Positions 15,750-23,017 of a DNA stretch of 36,882 nucleotides are shown piece after piece. Positions within the stretch are counted from its first letter, which is position 1. Each line of letters begins with the position of its first letter. The DNA comes from Rathayibacter tanaceti (lineage in GTDB: Bacteria; Actinomycetota; Actinomycetes; Actinomycetales; Microbacteriaceae). Position numbers and translations under genes: made by a program. The DNA lies in assembly GCF_001634385.1 (NCBI RefSeq), contig NZ_LIIN01000014.1, positions 1 through 36,882 of the forward strand. Reading direction: 5' to 3'. The notes beneath the pieces are model-generated. The model was not told the DNA's origin, did no database searches, and saw nothing but the letters and a program-made list of their open reading frames with translations.

Positions 15750-16946
15750 TCAGCGCAGGGCGTCCCGGATCTCCGCGAGCCCGAGCTCGAGCTCCGCGAA
15801 CGTCGTCGACAGCGGCGAGAGCCCGATCCTGATGCCGTCCGGCCGGCGGAAGTCGGGGATCACGCCCGCCTCCTGGAGCCGGGGCACCAGTGCCGAGAAC
15901 GACTCGTGCGCGATGGTCACGTGCGAGCCGCGCTCGGCCGGGTCGCGCGGAGTCGCCACCCGCACCCCGAGCGGCACCAGCCACTCGTCGATCAGTTCCA
16001 GGGCATAGGCGGTCATCGCCTCCGACTTGGCGCGCACCGCGGGCATGCCCGTCTCGGCGATCAGCGCGATCATGTCCTGCATCGCGATCATCCCGGTGAT
16101 CGGCGGCGTCCCACTGAGCACGCGGCGCATCCCCGCGGCAGGCCGATAGCCCGGGGCCATCTCGAACATGTCGGCGACCCCCATCCAACCCTGCACCGGC
16201 TGCGCAAGCGCCTCCTGGTGCCGGGAGGCGACGTACGCCCACGCCGGCGCCCCCGGACCTCCGTTGAGGTACTTGTAGGAGCAGCCGACGGCGAGGTCAG
16301 CGCCCCACGAGTCGAGCTCGAGCGGCACCGAGCCGACCGCGTGGGAGGCGTCCCAGAGCACCAGAGCGCCGGCCGCGTGCGCCTGCGCGGTGACGGTGGC
16401 GGCATCGGCGAGGAACCCGGAGCGGTAGGCGACGTGACTGAGCAGCACGAGCGCGGTCCGCTCGCCGAGCACGGAAGCGAGATCCTCGGTGCCGACTCCG
16501 CGCTCCGGAACCGTCGTGATCCAGCGCAGCGTGCTACCGGTCTCGGCCGCGATCCCCTCGAGCACGTAGCGGTCGGTCGGGAAGTCGTCGGCGTGCACGA
16601 CGATCTCGTCGCGCGCCCCCTCCGCCTGCATCGCGATCGCGGCGCGGGCGAGCTTGTAGAGCAGCACGGTCGTCGAGTCGGCCACCGCGGCCTGCCCCGG
16701 CGCGGCCCCCAGGACCGCCGCTCCGAGCGCGTCGCCCACCTGGAGCGGCAGCTCGAGCCAGCCCTCCTCCCAGCCTCGGATCAGGCGGCCGCCCCACTCC
16801 TCCTCCGCGAACTGCGTCAGCCGCTGGACACTCGCCCGCAGGGGACGGCCGAGCGAGTTGCCGTCGAGGTACGAGCGCACCTCGGGGGTGCGGACGAAGA
16901 GCTCCGGGCAGTGCGCGAGCGGGTCCTGTGCGTCGAGCGGATGCAT
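15750..16946 (-). CDS. kynU: Kynureninase
   Basis: This 398-residue PLP enzyme hydrolyses kynurenine to anthranilate and alanine (or 3-hydroxykynurenine to 3-hydroxyanthranilate) in tryptophan breakdown. Family motifs are YLDGNSLGRP (26-35), HADDFPTDRYV (118-128), WDASHAVGSVPLEL (198-211) and the PLP site GCSYKYLNGGPGAPAW, with Lys225 as the Schiff-base lysine. Length is normal. The ATG at 16946 gives the usual short N-terminus; the ribosome site before it is weak. No tryptophan dioxygenase, formamidase or anthranilate genes are nearby, so the rest of the pathway must be elsewhere, or the enzyme scavenges kynurenine. The 160-bp gap to the next gene is a divergent promoter region. Confidence 0.94.
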   Translation of the reverse strand: MHPLDAQDPLAHCPELFVRTPEVRSYLDGNSLGRPLRASVQRLTQFAEEEWGGRLIRGWEEGWLELPLQVGDALGAAVLGAAPGQAAVADSTTVLLYKLARAAIAMQAEGARDEIVVHADDFPTDRYVLEGIAAETGSTLRWITTVPERGVGTEDLASVLGERTALVLLSHVAYRSGFLADAATVTAQAHAAGALVLWDASHAVGSVPLELDSWGADLAVGCSYKYLNGGPGAPAWAYVASRHQEALAQPVQGWMGVADMFEMAPGYRPAAGMRRVLSGTPPITGMIAMQDMIALIAETGMPAVRAKSEAMTAYALELIDEWLVPLGVRVATPRDPAERGSHVTIAHESFSALVPRLQEAGVIPDFRRPDGIRIGLSPLSTTFAELELGLAEIRDALR

Positions 16947-17106
16947 GTGCTCACCCTAGGTCGCCCTCCCACACTCCTCCCACCGTCCAGGAGTCGCGGT
17001 CGTCGCGCTCGCGCACCGCACCTCCCGCGCGCACGCCGACTCCCTCGGCCCGCACTCTGAAAGACCGAGAGGCGTTCTCACGGCTGATGTCCCTACTCTG
17101 ATCCGC

Positions 17107-18429
17107 GTGGATCTCGACACCCTCCTCAACATCGGCCTCGTCGTGCTGTTCGTCCTCGTCGGAGGCGTCTTCGCGGGCACCGAGATGGCGATCGTCAGCC
17201 TTCGCGAGAGCCAGGTCCGGGCGATCGAGGCGGGGAGCGAGCGGGGCCGCCGGATCGCCGAGCTCGTCCGCAATCCCAACACCTTCCTCTCGGCGGTGCA
17301 GATCGGCGTCACCCTCGCCGGCTTCTTCTCCTCCGCGTACGGCGCCTCGACCATCGCGCCCGACCTGGTGCCTCCGCTCGAGTCGCTCGGGCTCTCGAGC
17401 GGAGCCGCCTCCACCGTCGCGCTCATCCTGATGACCCTCGTCATCGCCTACCTCTCGCTGGTGCTCGGCGAGCTCGTGCCCAAGCGCCTGGCGATGCAGA
17501 AGTCCGTCGCGTTCACGAAGGCGCTCGCGCCGCCGCTCAACGTCCTCGCCCGCCTCATGCGACCGCTGATCTGGCTCCTGTCGGTCTCCACCGACGCCGT
17601 GGTGCGCCTCCTCGGTGCCGACCCGCGCGAGAAGGGCGAGAGCGTCTCGGCCGATGAGGTGCGCGACATGATCTCGAGCAACACCGAGATCCACGAGGAC
17701 CACCGACGCCTCCTGACCGATGTCTTCCGGGCCGATGACCGGCGCGTCGCCGAGGTGATGCGGCCCCGGCCCGACGTCGACTTCCTCCGCGGCGAACTGA
17801 GCGTCGCCGAAGGGTACAGCGCCGTGCTCGGCCAGCCGCACTCGCGCTACCCCGTCGTCGGCGAGAACCGCGACGATGTGCTCGGATTCGTGCACGTGCG
17901 CGACCTCATGGCGGCGCTCCCGGAGGCGGAGAAGGCCGGCACCGCGAGCCGCGTCGCCGACATCACCCGCCCGATCCTCGCTGTGCCCGGCACCACGAAG
18001 GTGCTGACGGCGCTGCGCACGATGCGCCAGGACGGCCACCAGATCGCCGTGGTGATCGACGAGTACGGCGGAACCGACGGCATCATCACCCTCGAGGACC
18101 TGCTCGAGGAGCTGGTCGGCGAGATCTACGACGAGTACGACGGTGCGCGGCAGGAGGTCGACGCGAAAGCGGCCGAGCAGCTGCACGACGTCGACGGCGG
18201 GATGATCCTCGAGGACCTCGAGGAGCAGCTCGGGATCGAGCTCCCCGAAGGCCCCTACGAGACCGTCGGCGGCTACGTCCTCGACCGGATCGGACGGGTC
18301 GCGGTCGTGGGCGACTCCGTCGTCGTCGGCGACCACGTCCTCCGGGTCGCCGAGACCGACCGCTACCGGATCTCGAGGCTCACCCTCGTGCCGCAGCCGG
18401 CATCGGAGCAGACCGAGCCGAGGGCCTGA
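17107..18429 (+). CDS. CNNM/CorC-type membrane protein (hemolysin C family)
   Basis: This is a 440-residue membrane protein of the CNNM (DUF21)-CBS-CorC_HlyC type, implicated in Mg2+ or Co2+ homeostasis in characterised relatives; the old name hemolysin is misleading. Residues about 1-185 form the DUF21 transmembrane domain (FVLVGGVFAGTEMAIVSLRE, then IGVTLAGFFSSAYGAS and LGELVPKRLAMQ). Residues about 200-330 contain two CBS modules (VMRPRPDVDFL, SRYPVVGENRDDVLGFVHVR and VIDEYGGTDGIITLEDLLEE). The C-terminal CorC_HlyC domain spans about 350-430 (ETVGGYVLDRIGRV). The GTG at 17107 gives a normal start but lacks a good ribosome-binding site. It is divergent from kynureninase. Confidence 0.92.
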   Translation: MDLDTLLNIGLVVLFVLVGGVFAGTEMAIVSLRESQVRAIEAGSERGRRIAELVRNPNTFLSAVQIGVTLAGFFSSAYGASTIAPDLVPPLESLGLSSGAASTVALILMTLVIAYLSLVLGELVPKRLAMQKSVAFTKALAPPLNVLARLMRPLIWLLSVSTDAVVRLLGADPREKGESVSADEVRDMISSNTEIHEDHRRLLTDVFRADDRRVAEVMRPRPDVDFLRGELSVAEGYSAVLGQPHSRYPVVGENRDDVLGFVHVRDLMAALPEAEKAGTASRVADITRPILAVPGTTKVLTALRTMRQDGHQIAVVIDEYGGTDGIITLEDLLEELVGEIYDEYDGARQEVDAKAAEQLHDVDGGMILEDLEEQLGIELPEGPYETVGGYVLDRIGRVAVVGDSVVVGDHVLRVAETDRYRISRLTLVPQPASEQTEPRA

Positions 18430-18579
18430 GCCGCGGCGCGGAGAAAGCGGGTAGCGGCGCCGGCGAGCGGGTTGTTGTGCGGACCTCACCGGAAAAGATC
18501 GACGAGCCGGGACGAGCCGGACTACGGTGCTAGGTGATCGAGATTCACGAACTCGGTCACTGTCAATGGGGAGGAACGA

Positions 18580-19517
18580 ATGAAGGCACGAAGCGCTCTT
18601 GCAGCTCTGATCACTCTGGTCGTGGGGACGACCATCGCGGTCGGAACACCCAGTCTGGCGGCTGTGACCTACAGCGACTACACGACGAAGGCCGAGATTC
18701 CGGATTACGACTGCGGCTCCGACGCATGTACGGCTTCACAGGGGTTCGCGGTGACGACCAACTACCTCTACAGCATCAAGACCGACACGAATCACACGAA
18801 GTCGGTCATCTACCGGGTCGACCGGGTATCGGGCGAGCGGGTCCTGATGCGCAATGCGACGAGCAATTCGAACGTCAACACCTGGCTCGGACACGCCAAC
18901 GACATACAGATCGCCAGCGTCGGCGGTCAGACCTACATGTTCGTGGTCACGATGTTCGACAGCCGCAGCGGAGCGGACAGCACCAAGCAGCTGGTGAAAT
19001 TGAAGTACAACGGCACCAGCTACGAGTGGGATCACACTTACACGATCCTCTCCGGTTCGACGCCGATCGGTGTCAGCGGACTCAGCAAGATCTCGCAGAG
19101 CGGCAACACCGTCGACTTCTTCTTCAGTTCGGGCGACCAGGTCTACCGGGGGAGCTCGATGTGACCGCTCAGGGAGGCACCGCGAATGACATCCCACTCA
19201 CGACGGCATTCACGATGAACAACAGGCCGAGCGGCTGGGACCCGCAGGGGATCCACTACGACGCCGCACATCAGCGCCTCTACCGGCCGGTCACCAGCGG
19301 CAACCGGAGCAGGGTCCTCGTGTACGACGGCATCACGTCGGCGACGTCGGGATCCAGATCGTCCAGCGCCGACGTGAAGATCGACATCACGAGCACCGAC
19401 TACCCGAAGTTCGAGATCGAGGGCGTGGGGATCAACGCCGAGAGCGGGAAGCTCTACTTCAGCACGAACCGCACCGGGTCGGACGGCGTCCACTACGTGA
19501 ACGGCTACTCGGCCTGA
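18580..19517 (+). CDS. Secreted protein of unknown function, one frameshift
   Basis: The ATG at 18580 has GGGGAGGA just upstream. Residues 1 to about 28 form a Sec signal peptide (SALAALITLVVGTTIAVG, cleavage near SLA-AV). The first frame ends at 19162-19164 after GDQVYRGSSM. The next frame continues with ELDVTAQGGTANDIPLTTAF to the stop at 19515-19517. Adding one G in the five-G run at 19148-19152 joins them into a 312-residue protein. It is rich in Thr, Ser, Tyr and Asn, has short repeated strand-turn units (IYRVDRVSGERV, then YRPVTSGNRSRVLVYDGI and LYFSTNRTG) and resembles secreted beta-propellers, but I recognise no family. Codon use is visibly less G+C-rich than neighbouring genes, hinting at transfer. 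A 20-bp hairpin follows. Confidence 0.72.
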
Positions 19518-19526
19518 GCCGACCCG

Positions 19527-19579
19527 GCGCTGGGTGGAGGGGCCGCGTCCCTCAGGGCAGCGGCCCCTCCACCCAGCGC
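19527..19579. terminator. Perfect 20-bp stem, bidirectional terminator overlapping a coding end
   Basis: The left arm (19527-19546) and right arm (19560-19579) are perfect 20-base reverse complements around a 13-base loop. It lies ten bases after the secreted-protein stop, and the right arm contains the last codons of the convergent SMP-30 gene (stop at 19552-19554). The stem would terminate both transcripts. Confidence 0.85.
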
Positions 19580-20433
19580 GTGGCGAGGCGTCCGCGGGCG
19601 CCGGGCCGCGCGATCCACAGTCCGCCGGCGAACGGGTGGCGGGCCCGCTCGTCCGCCGAGAGGTCGCGCGACGCAGAGGTGACGACCGCGATGTCGAGGT
19701 CCTCGCCCGCGAAGGCGACGCTGGAGGAATGCGGCGCGTCGATCCTGATGCCCTCGCCCTCGACCGGCCGGCCGTCGGCCTCGAACACCCGCACGCCGCT
19801 GCCGCCCCAGACCGCCACCCAGACGCGGCCCTCCGCGTCGACGGTGAGGCCGTCCGCGAACACGCCCTCCTCGAGAGCGACGAACGGCTGGCGGGCGCCG
19901 TGCTCGCCGCCCGCGTAGGAGCGGCGGTGGATCACGCCCGACTCGGTGTCGGCCGAGTACAGCACGGCACCGTCGGGCGAGAAGCCGAGGCCGTTCGAGA
20001 GCCGCAGGTCGTCGTCGAGCACCGTCACGGATCCGTCGAGCTCGATCCGCAGCAGCACATCGTCGCCCGCCGACTCGCCGAGAGTGAGGGAGCCGATGAG
20101 GAGCCGGCCCTGCGGGTCGATCGTGCCGTCGTTGAAGCGGTGCCCCTCGGGCAGCAGCTCGGATCCGCGGGTGAGGGAGCCGTCGACCTCGAGGATCGCG
20201 AGGCACCGCGTCAGCGCCACCAGCGTCCGCCCGTCGCCGAGCGGCAGTGCGCAGCCGACCTGCTCGCCCACGTCGGTGCGCGAGATCGCGCCGATCCCCT
20301 CGGCGGTGAGGGGCGCCGAGAGGACCGCGCCCGCCTCGATGTCGACCCAGGTGAGCCGGGCGGTGTCTGCATCCCAGACAGGACCTTCGCTGAGGACGTA
20401 GGTGGGGGTGCCCGCGGGCGTCGCATCGATCAT
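19552..20433 (-). CDS. SMP-30/gluconolactonase/LRE-family protein
   Basis: This is a six-bladed beta-propeller lactonase-type hydrolase of about 293 residues, expected to bind a divalent metal and open sugar lactones. Family motifs are SEGPVWDADTARLTWVDIE near the start with the metal-binding Glu, HRFNDGTIDPQGRLLIGSL, LSNGLGFSPDGAVLYSAD with the metal-binding Asn, and FADGLTVDAEGRVWVAVWGG with the metal-binding Asp. The ATG at 20433 and an in-frame GTG at 20442 are both possible; GGGAGG lies directly between them and favours neither. The upstream region holds three copies of GACCTCGG, and just beyond is a decayed MFS transporter, once plausibly a divergent sugar-acid transporter. Confidence 0.88.
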   Translation of the reverse strand: MIDATPAGTPTYVLSEGPVWDADTARLTWVDIEAGAVLSAPLTAEGIGAISRTDVGEQVGCALPLGDGRTLVALTRCLAILEVDGSLTRGSELLPEGHRFNDGTIDPQGRLLIGSLTLGESAGDDVLLRIELDGSVTVLDDDLRLSNGLGFSPDGAVLYSADTESGVIHRRSYAGGEHGARQPFVALEEGVFADGLTVDAEGRVWVAVWGGSGVRVFEADGRPVEGEGIRIDAPHSSSVAFAGEDLDIAVVTSASRDLSADERARHPFAGGLWIARPGARGRLATRWVEGPLP

Positions 20434-20471
20434 GCCTCCCACGCTAGGCGGCGGCGGACCGCGCTGTCAGG

Positions 20472-20534
20472 AACCGAGGTCTGGAGCGACGGATCCGGAC
20501 CTCGGGGCGGTTCCCGGCACTCTCGACCTCGGTT
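20472..20534. promoter_or_regulatory. Repeated GACCTCGG element upstream of the SMP-30 gene
   Basis: AACCGAGGTC (20472-20481) is the exact inverse of GACCTCGGTT (20525-20534), and an 8-bp copy GACCTCGG sits between them (20498-20505), 27 bp from the third. The set lies in the gap between the SMP-30 start and the MFS remnant and may be an operator cluster. No regulator gene is adjacent. Confidence 0.4.
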
Positions 20535-20579
20535 AAGGACGCGAGCGGCTGAATACACCCGCCCGGCCACCGGCGACAA

Positions 20580-20953
20580 ACGCTGCTCGGCGCGACCATG
20601 ATGATCACGCAGTCCTTCCTCTACAACGCGATCTTCTTCACCTACGCGCTGGTGCTCGAGAACTTCTACGGAGTCGAGCAGAGCGCCGTGTCGTACTTCT
20701 TCTTCCCGTTCGCGATCGGCAACCTTATCGGGCCGCTGGTGCTGAGGCACCTCTTCGACGTCTGGCGCCGCCGGAAGATGATCTTCCTCACCTACGGCGT
20801 CACGGCGACGACCGCGGCCCGCCGACCATCGGCTACGTCGTCGGAGCGGGCGTGATGATCCTCGGCGGCGTCATCGCCCTGATCTACGGAGTCGACGCCG
20901 AGCGCCGCAGCCTCGAGAGCATCACCGAGCCCATGTCGACAGTGAAGTCCTGA
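20580..20953 (+). pseudogene. MFS transporter remnant, N-terminus and an internal segment missing
   Basis: The readable part starts as LLGATMMITQSFLYNAIFFTYA and continues through FPFAIGNLIGPLVLRHLFD and RRRKMIFLTYG. These are the middle helices of MFS metabolite:H+ symporters. It then jumps to PTIGYVVGAGVMILGGVIAL and ends with GVDAERRSLESI, the last helix and tail of the same family, in a different frame. About 100 residues between these blocks and the whole N-terminal half are missing, and no start codon with a ribosome site precedes it. Unlike the single-base breaks elsewhere, this is true decay. It marks the left side of the accessory island. Confidence 0.85.
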
Positions 20954-20961
20954 CGCCGCCC

Positions 20962-21014
20962 GCGCCCGCCCGCCGCCCTGCCCGCCAGCGCGTGGGCGGG
21001 GCAGCAGGCGGGGC
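20962..21014. terminator. GC-rich imperfect hairpin after the MFS remnant
   Basis: CGCCCGCC..CTGCCCGCC pairs imperfectly with GGGCGGGGCAG..GGCGGGG around the loop AGCGCGT. It starts nine bases after the remnant's stop and is probably the old terminator of the MFS gene. It could also serve the small minus-strand membrane gene. Confidence 0.4.
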
Positions 21015-21110
21015 GCCTCACGACCTCCTCGTCCGACGACGTCTCGCTGCACCAAGGAGAAGGACATGGATCGCCGGCCAGACCGCGAACATCGCTCCGA
21101 AGCCCGGTAC

Positions 21111-21371
21111 TCAGGCGAGGTCGAGCGTCCCGCTCATCTGCGCGTCGAGACCCGTGTACGCGATGACCGAGACGATCCAGCCGACGACCGGCAGCGCGTA
21201 CACCGGCAGGACCTGTCGACGACCGCGGCCGACCACCGCCGCCGTGATGCAGGCGGTCACTAGGTAGATGAGGAATCCGACGGCGAAGACACCTCCAAGG
21301 AAGGGGGCGAGAGCGAAGGTCGCGGCGACGACCAGCGCACCGATCCCGGCGAGCGCCAAGGCAGTCATCAT
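21111..21371 (-). CDS. Small membrane protein of unknown function
   Basis: This 86-residue, mostly hydrophobic protein has two or three membrane helices (ALALAGIGALVVAATFALAP, VFAVGFLIYLVTACITAAVV and LPVVGWIVSVIAYTG) and a basic loop GRGRRQ between the last two. Two adjacent ATG codons give the start, with GCGGGG weakly placed upstream. Codon use is more like the host than the ATPase next to it. It lies just downstream of the truncated PIN gene. I recognise no family. Confidence 0.55.
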   Translation of the reverse strand: MMTALALAGIGALVVAATFALAPFLGGVFAVGFLIYLVTACITAAVVGRGRRQVLPVYALPVVGWIVSVIAYTGLDAQMSGTLDLA

Positions 21372-21392
21372 CAGTCCCCGCTCTTCACTCAG

Positions 21393-21479
21393 CTACTGAT
21401 GCTGAGATCGCTCATCTTCTTCTGGAAGATTGCCCATATTGCAGAGGATGCTTGTGTCGATGAAAACCACCGTAGACAT
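21393..21479 (-). pseudogene. Truncated PIN-domain nuclease gene, 28 codons
   Basis: The ATG at 21479 shares its A with the TGA stop of the AAA ATPase gene (TGATG), the sign of translational coupling. It reads MSTVVFIDTSILCNMGN and stops at the TAG at 21393-21395. The start FIDTSILCN is the first beta strand of a PIN ribonuclease, with the first metal-binding Asp at residue 8. A complete PIN protein would need about 120-180 residues, and none of the later acidic residues is present in any frame downstream; the next sequence is the small membrane protein. I read it as a real PIN partner lost by deletion or recombination. The PIN assignment rests on 17 residues plus the gene pairing. Confidence 0.65.
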
Positions 21480-22846
21480 CAGCTGATTCCAAGTAGCTGT
21501 TGAAACTCACTGTAATCGCGGTCCTCCCGCGTCGAATCGACGAGCTTTCCGGCCGTTACAGCGACCCCCAGCGTCCCCTCGGCCAGCGCGGTCGCGTATC
21601 CTGGCAGATCGGTGAGCCGACTCAATTGACTGTATCCCGTGGTCGCATCGCGGTGGCACACGATGATGTCCTGGTTGAGGCTGCCTTCAGCGGCATCCAG
21701 CAGCGCTGGACTATGCGTCGTAAGAAGCACACTTGTTCCGGCAGCCTCGCTACTTTTTCGGACTAGTTCCAAGACCCGTCGCGCCTGGGAAGGATGTAGA
21801 CCATTCTCTAGCCCTTCGAGGACAATAAGAACCCCGCCAGTCGAATTCTCGTCACCCTGATCAAGACGCGCCGCTACTTCATTGTCCACATCAAGACCAT
21901 GTTGAGACGAAAGCAGAGCAGTTGCAATGCCAATGAATCGCAATAACCCATCACTCATCTGCCGTGCGGGCGTCCGCTCAGCCATTCCGCCCACAGATCC
22001 GCGGACTTCTTCCAAAGCCAACATCACGTCGCCAAGATCCGACGAGACGAAGGAAATACCTTTTACTCGATCATCGGCAATCCTGCTTACCAACTCGGTA
22101 ATCTCTTCGAACGCCGCCCGATCAGTTCTGTCGAGATTCCGAAGCGCCGCCGACAGGTTCTCGCCGGTTCTCCTGAGGTCTACATCGCGCCCAGACACGA
22201 AGTCTCGCATGAGATGAGGAACTGGGTCGAAGTGGAAAACCCCTCGAAGGGCGACTAATACCGCCTCTGCACCCCTCAAGACGGAATGCTCTGCAATATC
22301 ACTTCCACTCAACGCCAATGGGATTTGGCTGATAACTAGACGGCTATCGCGAAACTTGTGCGGAGGATTCTTACCCCGCTTGCCATTGTGAAGCTCCGCC
22401 TCAATGCCAGTGCCGGCACTGAGTGCGGTCTTCGTTTCAACGAGGGGACCGACCGAGGTTTTTCCGCTACTGACCGCCACGCCGGGTCCAGAGAGACGCT
22501 CCGAAACGATGCGCAAGTCGGGCCTTACCTCAATTTCCAGATCGTAATCATAGCGGTCGGAGCCTAATTCGACCGAACAACCTAACTCGAAACGGTCGGT
22601 CCCGTGAGGCGCGCAACCGGCGGACCCACCGCGGACCGCCCCGCCCTCGCGCCTGCGTCCGTCAAGGGCATCGACAAGGTCCTCGCCCTCAGCGAGACGA
22701 GCAAGTACCTCGAGCCCATCCAGGGCGTTGGATTTCCCGGAGCTGTTTCGGCCGGTTAAGAGGGTTGTACCCCCCAACGGGAGCACGCTCCCCCGGAACG
22801 ACTTGAACGCGCCCAAGCGGAGTTGAACTATCCGAGAGGTCACCAT
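21479..22846 (-). CDS. AAA-family ATPase (AAA_21/OLD-like), likely defence module
   Basis: This is a 455-residue SMC/ABC-like AAA ATPase. The ATG at 22846 places the conserved opening RIVQLRLGAFKSFRGSVLPL at the N-terminus; a GTG at 22867 is an alternative. Walker A is GRNSSGKSN (32-40). A signature-like helix (ARQMSDGLLRFIGIATALL) precedes Walker B VLIVLEGLENGLHPSQA, and the switch His is in LLTTHSPALLDA. The C-terminus (LAEGTLGVAVTAGKL) ends without a TOPRIM nuclease, unlike OLD or GajA proteins. In Walker B the usual second acidic residue is Gly (LEG). The stop overlaps a PIN-gene start, so a separate nuclease partner is implied. The gene is clearly lower in G+C than its surroundings, a sign of horizontal transfer. 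Confidence 0.85.
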   Translation of the reverse strand: MVTSRIVQLRLGAFKSFRGSVLPLGGTTLLTGRNSSGKSNALDGLEVLARLAEGEDLVDALDGRRREGGAVRGGSAGCAPHGTDRFELGCSVELGSDRYDYDLEIEVRPDLRIVSERLSGPGVAVSSGKTSVGPLVETKTALSAGTGIEAELHNGKRGKNPPHKFRDSRLVISQIPLALSGSDIAEHSVLRGAEAVLVALRGVFHFDPVPHLMRDFVSGRDVDLRRTGENLSAALRNLDRTDRAAFEEITELVSRIADDRVKGISFVSSDLGDVMLALEEVRGSVGGMAERTPARQMSDGLLRFIGIATALLSSQHGLDVDNEVAARLDQGDENSTGGVLIVLEGLENGLHPSQARRVLELVRKSSEAAGTSVLLTTHSPALLDAAEGSLNQDIIVCHRDATTGYSQLSRLTDLPGYATALAEGTLGVAVTAGKLVDSTREDRDYSEFQQLLGIS

Positions 22847-23017
22847 GTCCTCATGGTAGGGGAGCACCCCGTGCCGAGGACGGATTCAGGGGCGGAACCT
22901 GCAGCCGGGGTTCTAGGCGACTGCTGAGCTACAAGGTAGTCGCCGCATCGACCCTGACCATCGGTCTGCACTCATGGCTCCCATTACAGCAAGTCCTGGG
23001 GCCGGCGCCCGGAGCGG

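Noticed and set aside
21066-21263. A plus-strand 65-codon frame with a very good ribosome site (AAGGAGAAGGAC before ATG)
   Set aside because: The protein is Arg/Asp/His-rich and is antisense to the small hydrophobic membrane protein, which is the more credible gene. The ribosome-site match may be chance or the relic of a deleted gene.
22870-22950. tRNA-like wording on the minus strand (TGTAGCTCAGC, then GCAGGTTC and GTCCTCGGCA) near the right edge of the low-G+C island
   Set aside because: I could not fold a cloverleaf: the D and anticodon arms do not pair and the T arm is interrupted. A degraded tRNA attachment site is possible, but the evidence is too thin. There is a 7-bp inverted repeat (22916-22922 with 22938-22944) of unclear meaning.
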